A stretch of 64,000 nucleotides of DNA from Antedon mediterranea. Its lineage: Eukaryota > Echinodermata > Crinoidea > Comatulida > Antedonidae. The position numbers were made by a program, and so were the translations under genes. Positions 55,963 to 64,000 of the stretch are shown one piece after another; positions within the stretch are counted from its first letter, which is position 1; every line of letters starts with the position of its first letter. Location of the stretch: the NCBI RefSeq assembly GCF_964355755.1, contig NC_092673.1, positions 18,107,001 through 18,171,000 of the forward strand, in the 5' to 3' direction. The notes beneath the pieces were generated by a model. It worked only from the letters and a program-made list of their open reading frames with translations, did not search any database and was not told the DNA's origin.

Positions 55963-57041
55963 GGGTGTCACGAAAGCTCAGACCACGAAAGCTCAGACCC
56001 CCTAAGACCTAAGATCACGAAAGCTAAGACCCAACACCTAAGATTACAAATACTAAGATATACTACAGCTTAAAAACAATACTTGTTTATCCATACATAA
56101 TTTTAAACACAGTAGGTTTCATTTATTACCATAAATATAATTTAATACTACCGCAAAACATAGATAAACTCACATTATTTTCGCCCGTTGAGTAAATGTA
56201 TATTTTTTCTTTACAACAAACAAACTTGACGGGTTGTTTGTTGGTATATATTTACTCCATTGTGTTGGTTCAGAGGATGTTTTTCTTACGCACCTGCCTT
56301 TCTTGTATTTTGACTCCAAATTTGTTGACTAACTTTATCCTGAACACCACACATTAAAATTATGACTTATAAGTACTTTCAGAAGGAGAAACACATAATA
56401 ACAAATAAATAAATCCTTTAAATTGATGATTTTACAGATGTGTTTCTTTGTATACTGTAATGTAACTCCTCGAGCTCCCATGCTCAATGTTTTTGTTTCT
56501 ATGGAGCGCCAAAAGAGCAACAATAATAGTACAAGTATAAAAACAGAAAGAAAACGAAACAAAAAAACTTAACATGATTTTTAAATTAAAATTTATTTGC
56601 CAGTATTTATTTCTTCGTACTTGCATGATTATACTATTATCATTACAATTTTAATTTTACATTGTTCCATCCACACTGTAGATGGACTCCACAGAGTTTT
56701 CAGCCCTCTATATAATTTTTGCTCTTTTGACGTTCCATAGAAACAAAAACATTGAACATGGCCCATGGGGTAGGCCTACTGTCCTGTAGGCTAGTCATTT
56801 TGTGTGCGAGAAAAACGTCTGTAAAATCATCAATTTAAAAATGTATTTGTTACTTTTTATGTGATTCTTTTTCATGAAAGTGCCAATTCTAAGGTGTGGT
56901 ATTCAGAATAAATGTTAGGAGTTAAAATACAAGGCAGGTGCGAAAGATAAATATTTGTAATCTTAGGTGTTGGGTCTTAGCTTTCGTGATCTTAGGTCTT
57001 AGGGGGTCTGAGCTTTCGTGGTCTGAGCTTTCGTGACACCC
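55963..57041 (-). mobile_element. Long-TIR transposon (MULE-like), copy 2
   Basis: Same termini (GGGTGTCACGAAAGCTCAGA) as copy 1 but the interior is in the reverse orientation. The perfect 10-bp duplication GGTATTGTAC flanks it at 55953-55962 and 57042-57051. The duplication corresponds to a different point of the 89-bp unit than in copy 1, so the two insertions are independent. Confidence 0.85.
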
Positions 57042-57670
57042 GGTATTGTACTACCTTACTTTATGATCCATTTATTAATAGACTAAAATGTACTGCTTCC
57101 CCAGGGCTGTTAGTCAGGGTATTTGTGTGGGGTATTGTACTACCTTACTTTATGATCCATTTATTAATAGACTAAAATGCACTGCTTCCCCAGGGCTGTT
57201 AGTCAGGGTATTTGTGTGGAGTATTGTACTACCTTACTTTATGATCCATTTATTAATAGACTAAAATGCACTGCTTCCCCAGGGCTGTTAGTCAAGGGTA
57301 TTTGTGTGGGGTATTGTACTACCTTACTTTATGATCCATTTATTAATAGACTAAAATGCACTGCTTCCCCTGGGCTGTTAGTCAGGGTATTTGTGTGGGG
57401 TATTGTACTACCTTACTTTATGATCCATTTATTAATAGACTAAAATGCACTGCTTCCCCAGGGCTGTTCGTCAGGGTATTTGTGTGGGGTATTGTACTAC
57501 CTTACTTTATGATCCATTTATTAATAGACTAAAATGCACTGCTTCCCCAGGGCTGTTAGTCAGGGTATTTGTGTGGGGTATTGTACTACCTTACTTTATG
57601 ATCCATTTATTAATAGACTAAAATGCACTGCTTCCCCAGGGCTGTTAGTCAAGGGTACTTGTGTGGGGTA

Positions 57671-60189
57671 TGCAGTAATACGATAGTTTAGTTTAGTTCT
57701 GTAGTTATAATGCTTTATATTTCACATGACAGAAGATTGTAAAAATCTGTTGAATCAGTAAGTTTGTCTAACCTGCATAACATAATGCCACACTCATTTT
57801 GGTAGAAATACACCAGGAGTAGATCCAGGATTTAGAGGGGACGGCTAATAATAGACTGGGGAAAGAAGCCTAGTCCCCATGGTTCTAATCAAAATTTTAA
57901 AATTTTCTCTTTCGCCATGCTTTTATAAAGTCTCCCACCATTTAATTTTTATGATTTCGGACCTCCACATACTAAAATGGCAGTGCGAAATAACACTTTT
58001 GGTTTTTAATAATAAATGAACAATAAATGATATCATTATTGAATAAAGAATTGTTTATCTCATAATAAATATATTTTATTCAAAATAAAGTTCTGTTCTT
58101 ATTGTAATATCCATTTTTTTTATCCATAATTGTTATTTTAAAATATTTTGTATAAAGCTGGTAGACTGCTCACAATAAAATACAGACAGTAGTTTTTGTT
58201 TGATTATGCAAAATATGATTTTTTTTAAATTAATAATTTATAATTAGGTGATACATTTAATATCTATAGCTTCTAGTGCATTCTCCATACAAAACCAATT
58301 TCTGATAAATAAAATGAATGTGATGTGAAGTAGGATTGGCTTTCCCATGGATATCTTTTTTCCTTCTTGATATACCTGAGTACCAATAATTAACCAGTAT
58401 ATAGGCCAATAAATAATATTATCAATAATATTATCACAACATAAAATGGCATAGTAGGCCTCTATTAACCAAACAGAGCCTCCTAATTAGCCTTAATATA
58501 AATTGTTTTTTATACCTACAGTAAACAATTCCTGGTAATCAAAATACATATTATTATCCTAAAGCACAAAATATTATTAACAAATATATCCACGACACTT
58601 TATTAATTTTATTTAATCAGCAAAGCATCTATTATGAATTAAAAATATACATAGTTATGTGATGTTTTGTTCCAAAATCAATAATTCTTATAATGTACTA
58701 GCGCAAGCAAGTACTTCTGTACACTTTGCACATCAATAATTCACCGTCAAATATGCAATTACATTTTTTAAAGTATTTGTTGCTTCTAATCTATACTTTA
58801 CATGGGTTAATGGAGATAATTTTGAAAAATGTTTGATCACATGACTTTTAAGTTTAACCCAATGTTGTAACTCTTTATATATATGGCTCTGGCTCCGCCC
58901 ATAATTCGTTCGTTTACATTGGTTGAATATGAATTATGATATCTTCCTAACACTATCTTTGTTTATATTAAGTTTGCAAACGATAGATAGGTAAACAAGA
59001 CTTATATTTTCTATTATAGGCTAGCATGCAAGACTGATTAGGAAGTCATGTGACGCACAGAAGCAGTGACAATTATAAACACCTTATAGTCAAGTAGCGT
59101 CTGTTGATGTAGAGCTGTTCAGTCGGACTGATTTACCAGTGGGTGGAGGATTGTTTCCAGGGTAGGGTACCAACAATTCTGTTGTTCAGATTCAGTTGTA
59201 GTGTGAGTTTTTATATTATTTATTTAATATTTCATTTGACTTACAGAATTGTGCTTTGTTTTATGACAATTACAGGAATAGCAATACTTTATTTGGAAAT
59301 GTTGGTTTATGGCAACCAGTTGCATCCAGTGAAGTGTTTCTCAACTATTTTATTTTTACAGCAAAAATTGCAATACAATAAAATTACAGATTTTAATTCG
59401 AAATTCAGAGGCTTAAAAGGTAATCTTGGTGAACACTACAAGGGTGATCACTATCTTTTGCTCAAATTCTGCCTATGTTATCAGACTTTTCATTTAATAG
59501 CACATAAATTGTTCAATAAACTTGTGTTAAAATGTTAATATCAAACGTACTAATGTCTGTTGTTGGAGAGTACAAAGGTCACAGAAGTTAGGCTGCTGAA
59601 TATCTTGTAGTACTAAGTATATATTGAACAAAACATGTCTGACATGAAAATAAAAAAAGGTGTATTAGCCTGATAGTACAGTGATACGCCCGTATTCTTA
59701 AACCGGACTTTAGTCGTAGTTTGAACTTTGACTTCAAAAAGTGTTAGTTCGAGCTACAGGCTCTAAAGGTCACTTCTTTTTAAAATTGAAAAAATGGATT
59801 GACACAGTTATTGCGCATCAGTTTTTTGCATGCAGTATTTTATTTATGCATTATGAAAAATGGAAAAAGTGGCTACCCTAAATCTGATTAAAATTGCCTC
59901 AAATGACGCTAGAACGCGTTGCTACCGGGGGCCCATGGCGGCCCCTCCCTGACACCCAGCCTAGAGAGAGATTAACCAAATTATTAACCAAATAACTGAT
60001 ACGTTTTTCTGATACTCACAATTGCCTAGAGGGATGTTTTTGCTGTTTTTTTAGGGTGTAAAGTATAGCGGCCAAACTGAATGGCAGCCATTTGTTGTGT
60101 ATTAATTAAAGAAAAGTCATAATTGCCGTTTGGGAAAATGAATCCACAAAACAATGTTTCCAGTTATTATGAACAAAATAATAATCTTC
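57671..60189. other. Region upstream of the second gene
   Basis: No exon with a domain. An open frame at 59143-59538 has no recognisable domain. A repeat with CCCGTATTCTTAAACCGG lies near 59690 (also at 33650). A TTTATATATATGG at 58873 and a possible donor near 59159 could mark a promoter and 5' UTR exon of the gene starting at 60921, but this is weak. Confidence 0.4.
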
Positions 60190-60775
60190 ATGTAGTAACA
60201 CCAGCATACAGGGTTATCTTCATTCAGTAACACCAGCATACAAGTCGTCTTCATTCAGTAACGCCAGCATACAGGTCATCTTCATTCAGTAACGCCAGCA
60301 TACAGGTCATCTTCATCAGTAACACCAGCATACAGGTCATCTTCATTCAGTAACACCAGCATACATACAGGTCATCTTCATTCAGTAACACCAGCATACA
60401 GGTCATCTTCATTCAGTAACACCAGCATACAGGAGTCATCTGCATGCAGTAACACCAGCATACATCTCATCTTCATTCAGTAACACCAGCATTTATACAG
60501 GTCATCTTCATTCAGTAATATGCAGGCATACAGGTCATCTTCATTCAGTAACGCCAGCATACAGGTCATCTTCATTCAGTATCACAGTCATCTTCATTCA
60601 GTAACACCAGCATTTATACAGGTCATCTTCATTCAGTAATATGCAGGCATACAGCTCATCTTCATTCAGTAACGCCAGCATACAGGTCATCTTCATTCAG
60701 TATCACAGTCATCTTCATTCAGTAACACCAGCATACAGGAGTCATCTTCATGCAGTAACACCAGCATACAGGTCA
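60190..60775. repeat. 31-bp minisatellite
   Basis: About eighteen units near CAGTAACACCAGCATACAGG plus TCATCTTCATT, with variants (TTTATACAGG, AATATGCAGG, GGAGTCATC) that recur in the same order in two blocks (about 60480-60590 and 60600-60710), so a higher-order duplication is present. It lies just upstream of the start exon of the second gene. Confidence 0.88.
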
Positions 60776-60920
60776 TCTTTCATTCATTTAATGCAAAGGT
60801 TTCTGTCTGATGGAATTATGTTTTACATTTCATATTTTCAGAAGAGAATGTGTAGGCTTACTTTTACATTAGAAGCTATCAGTATTAATAATTGTTAAAT
60901 GAACACGCTGTATTTTTTAA

Positions 60921-60928
60921 ATGGAAAG
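60921..60928 (+). CDS. Start exon of a second ankyrin-type gene
   Basis: ATGGAAAG before the good donor GTACGT. Phase 2 out. Joined to 61166 it gives M-E-R-K-K-F-E-E-A, an ordinary ankyrin-protein start. A 5' UTR exon could begin at 60842 after CATATTTTCAG. A nearby upstream ATG at 60899 would run into a stop in the next exon, so 60921 is preferred. Position -3 is T, a weak initiation context. Confidence 0.55.
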
Positions 60929-61165
60929 GTACGTTTGTTTTTTATTTCAAATCCAACAAAAATAACCAGCTCCAATATGTAACTGTTAAAAACAAATTAA
61001 AATGTTTGAATAGTTAGCAATACTTTAAAACTTTCTTTAAAGATTATGAAATCATAAATATTACAATTAAAGGGCTCATTCTCATCAAACATAATGATGA
61101 TATTGATTATTTCCATCAATCATCATTTTCATAAAATAGTGTCATTATTTCTTACATTTTAACAG

Positions 61166-61262
61166 GAAAAAATTTGAAGAAGCTTTGTGGTACGGGAGTG
61201 ATTTGCAAACAATTAAACACATTTGTAAGACGCAACCAGATCTTGTGAAATCTATCAGTAAG
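61166..61262 (+). CDS. First ankyrin exon of a second gene
   Basis: 97 nt, acceptor TTTTAACAG, donor GTATTT, phase 2 in and phase 0 out. It reads KKFEEALWYGSDLQTIKHIC and then KTQPDLVKSISK, the helices of an N-terminal ankyrin cap. Phase 0 out is what the ankyrin exons at 488-2848 require, so this is probably the counterpart of the missing 5' part of the first gene. The rest lies beyond the window. Confidence 0.65.
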
Positions 61263-61404
61263 GTATTTAAAACAAGATGTACATTATTTTTATAATATTA
61301 TCAAAGAAGAAATTTAATTAAAGTTTAAAATTATAGAGATTGTAATTTTCTTTATTAGTTATTATAACATTTTTTTATATAATGAATTACAATTATTTTG
61401 CAAT

Positions 61405-62192
61405 ATCACACTAATGATGTTGGTATAACCTGCATGCACTGATTAACAACATTAGGCTAAAAATAATAATATAAATACACACTGATGATGGAGGTATTAC
61501 CTGCATGCACTGATTAACCACATTAGGCTAAAAATAATAATATAGATACACACTGATGATGGAGGTATAACATGCATGTACTGATTAACCACATTAGGCT
61601 AAAAATAATAATATAAATACACACTGATGATGGGGGTATAACCTGCATGTACTGATTAACCACATTAGGCTAAAAATAATAATAAAATACACACTGATGA
61701 TGGAGGTATAACCTGCATGTACTGATTAACAACATTAGGCTAAAAATAATAATATAAATACACACTGATGATGGAGGTATAACCTGCATGTACTGATTAA
61801 CAACATTAGGCTAAAAATAATAATATAAATACACACTGATGATGGGGGTATAACCTGCATGTACTGATTAACAACATTAGGCTAAAAATAATAATATAAA
61901 TACACACTGATGATGGAGGTATAACCTGCATGTACTGATTAACCACATTAGGCTAAAAATAATAATATAAATACACACTGATGATGGGGGTATAACCTGC
62001 ATGTACTGATTAACCACATTAGGCTAAAAATAATAATATAAATACACACTGATGATGGAGGTATAACCTGCATGTACTGATTATCCACATTAGGCTAAAA
62101 ATAATAATATAAATACACACTGCTGATGGCGGTATAACCTGCATGCACTGATTAACAACATTAGGCTAAAAATAATAATATAAATACACACT
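61405..62192. repeat. 71-bp minisatellite
   Basis: About eleven units of 71 bp with ACACACTGATGATGGAGGTA, TAACCTGCATGTACTGATTA and ACATTAGGCTAAAAATAATA. The third base of GATGATGG(A/G)GG alternates among units. Directly joined to the duplicated block at 62186. Confidence 0.9.
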
Positions 62193-62277
62193 TATTGAAG
62201 GGGATTCTTTTCGCATAGCCATCATGGTACCAATTGCTCCTTGCATTTCCTAATTTTGATAATAATACTGTAAAAAA

Positions 62278-62913
62278 GGGAGTGGGGAGGGGTTGCTAGA
62301 ACCATAAAACCCTCCTGCTTACGAGTCTGTTATCCTTATTATAGGGAGTGGGGAGGGGTTGCTAGAACCATAAAACCCTCCTGCTTACGAGTCTGAATCC
62401 TTATTATAGGGAGTGGGGAGGGTTTGCTAGACCATAAAACCCTCCTTCTTACGAGTCTGTTATCCTTATTATAGGGAGTGGGGAGGGTTTGCTAGACCAT
62501 AAAACCCTCCTTCTTACGAGTCTGTTATCCTTATTATAGGGAGTGGGGAGGGTTTGCTAGACCATAAAACCCTCCTTCTTACGAGTCTGTTATCCTTATT
62601 ATAGGGAGTGGGGAGGGTTTGCTAGACCATAAAACCCTCCTGCTTACGAGTCTGTTATCCTTATTATAGGAAGTGGGGAGGGTTTGCTAGAACCATACTT
62701 ACTTACGAGTCTGTTATCCTTATTATAGGGAGTGGGGAGGGTTTACTAGAACCATACTTACTTACGAGTCTGTTATCCTTATTATAGGGAGTGGGGAGGG
62801 TTTGCTAGAACCATACTTACTTACGAGTCTGTTATCCTTATTATAGGGAGTGGGGAGGGTTTGCTAAAACTATAAAACCCTCCTGCTTATGAGTCTGTTA
62901 TCTTTATTATAGT
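62278..62913. repeat. ~66-bp minisatellite, third site
   Basis: About ten units of the same GGGAGTGGGG...CTTATTATA repeat as at 21698, in a similar order of variant units (full, GCTAGACC and short ACTTACTTACG types). Confidence 0.9.
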
Positions 62914-62948
62914 TTTACTAATGTGTACACATACATTTTTATTTTTAG

Positions 62949-62980
62949 CCAGAAAGAAAGCATACAGACATTTGTCAAAG
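62949..62980 (+). pseudogene. Displaced copy of microexon F
   Basis: 32 nt with acceptor ATTTTTAG and donor GTAATT, as at 22375 and 37272. One base change turns the first codon from Leu to Gln. It lies after the first ankyrin exon of the second gene; in phase 2, it would not fit the phase-0 exit of that exon and is probably silent. Confidence 0.6.
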
Positions 62981-63149
62981 GTAATTTCCTTAATCTTATG
63001 TTGGTGAGTTAAGGATCATAAATGAATTTACTTTTTATTTTATTTCACCACCACACAAGTCAAGTCAGTTACAACGTTGAACAATAGAAAATGATCAATA
63101 GACATTTATTTAAACATATATAACTCAATCAAAATATCTTATGTCTTAA

Positions 63150-63995
63150 GCTGCTATTAGCTTTGATATCTTAATTCCTCTTACCAGTAGTAGTACTATC
63201 AGAATCATTATTGATAATCTATACATTGTTACAACATGCTGCTATTAGCTGTGATATCTTCATTCCTCTTACCAGTAGTAGTACTATCAGAATCATTATT
63301 GATAATCTATACATTGTTACAACATGCTGCTATTAACTGTGATATCTTTATTCCTCTTACCATTAGTAGTACTATCAGAATCATTATTGATAATCTATAC
63401 ATTGTTACAACATGCTGCTATTAACTGTGATATCTTTATTCCTCTTAGCAGTAGTAGTACTAGCAAAATCATTATTGATAATCTATACATTGTTACAACA
63501 TGCTGCTATTAGCTGTGATATCTTCATTCCTCTTACCAGTAGTAGTACTATCAGAATCATTATTGATTATCTATACATTGTTACAACATGCTGCTATTAG
63601 CTGTGATATCTTCATTCCTCTTACCAGTAGTAGTACTATCAGAATCATTATTGATTATCTATACATTGTTACAACATGCTGCTATATTAGCTGTGATATC
63701 TTCATTCCTCTTACCAGTAGTAGTACTATCAGAATCATTATTGATAATCTATACATTTTTACAACATGCTGTTATTAGCTGTGATATCTTCATTCCTCTT
63801 CCAGTAGTAGTACTAGTAAAATCATTATTGATAATCTATACATTGTTACAACATGCTGCTATTTAGCTGTGATATCTTCATTCCTCTTCCAGTAGTAGTA
63901 CTAGCAGAATCATTATTGATAATCTATACATTGTTACAACATGCTGCTATTTGTTACAACATGCTGCTATTAGCTGTGATATCTTCAATCCTCTA
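63150..63995. repeat. 88-bp minisatellite, second array
   Basis: About nine units of the repeat found at 22425-22992, with variants such as a doubled TTGTTACAACATGCTGCTAT near the end. It continues to the window edge. Overlapping 62-92-residue frames inside are repeat translations. Confidence 0.9.
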
Positions 63996-64000
63996 AACCA

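Larger units (their letters stand above)
46064..57670. repeat. ~89-bp satellite array, interrupted
   Basis: A unit of about 89 bp (CTACCTTACTTTATGATCCA, then TTTATTAATAGAC, TGCACTGCTTCCCCAGGGCT and CAGGGTATTTGTGTGGGG) fills 46064-46141, 47234-49794, 55193-55241, 55868-55962 and 57042-57670, about 38 units in all. Units differ by few changes; some carry GGGGTGGGG or CTATAATAGTCACTGAGG variants that recur in order, implying block duplication. Four transposons split the array. Long frames reading CTTLLYDPFINRLK are repeat translations, not genes. Confidence 0.92.
62186..63155 (+). repeat. Chimeric copy of linker-region introns
   Basis: 62186-62998 follows 21613-22425 (minisatellite, microexon F and donor), then at about 63000 switches to the intron after exon C (as at 33270-33420), then at about 63150 to the 88-bp minisatellite. 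Pieces from three places of the first gene are joined here in a new order. Confidence 0.75.

Noticed and set aside
59143-59538. 131-residue open frame
   Set aside because: No domain, no similarity to the gene family, and composition typical of AT-rich non-coding DNA.
60190-62192. Possible CRISPR arrays
   Set aside because: Repeats are head-to-tail without unique spacers, and the context is eukaryotic.

Overview
The window is eukaryotic, intron-rich, AT-rich DNA from an invertebrate animal. No bacterial gene layout is present. Short exons with GT/AG splice sites lie in long introns packed with MITEs, Helitron-like copies, LINE fragments, a Ty3/gypsy element and many minisatellites. Recurrent AGGCCTA-rich tracts, a 5S-derived repeat and domains of the ANK/ZU5/UPA/DED/HEPN type fit a marine deuterostome, perhaps an echinoderm or hemichordate. 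That placement is inference only.

Region 1 (1-37,650, + strand) holds most of one gene, entered from inside its ankyrin part. In order I see ankyrin-repeat exons (488, 2075, 2415, 2741, 5066), a linker exon (9056), a ZU5 exon that starts a UPA domain (11777), two more UPA exons (14086, 14786), small Ser/Thr/Gly linker exons (15372, 15942), a large exon with two DED-like death-fold domains (16383), and a long set of small acidic linker exons. A 702-nt exon encodes a DZIP3/hRUL138-type HEPN domain plus coiled coil (29111). The last exon (37583-37647) encodes a short hydrophobic segment and a stop, which predicts a C-terminal membrane anchor. All listed exons have compatible splice phases, so one long reading frame is possible. 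The linker block is internally duplicated (17.9-22.4 kb and 26.2-37.3 kb), and in the second copy the DED exon survives only as its last ~26 nt.

Region 2 (37.7-46 kb) is mostly repeats: nested inverted-repeat elements, a LINE tail and small MITEs, with two weak candidate exons at 40.2 and 40.65 kb.

Region 3 (46.06-57.67 kb) is an ~89-bp satellite interrupted by a Ty3/gypsy element with two LTRs and a frameshifted coding region, two copies of a long-TIR transposon with 10-bp target duplications in opposite orientation, and one CAG-ended MITE.

Region 4 (57.7-64 kb) contains what looks like the 5' end of a second, paralogous gene: a start codon at 60921 with two codons plus 2 nt, spliced to a first ankyrin exon at 61166. 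It is followed by minisatellites and a chimeric block copied from the linker region of the first gene.

The encoded protein resembles ZU5-UPA-death scaffolds (the PIDD/UNC5/ankyrin arrangement) with tandem DED-like domains in place of the usual death domain, an added HEPN module and a predicted tail anchor. An innate-immunity or cell-death role is inference from the domains.
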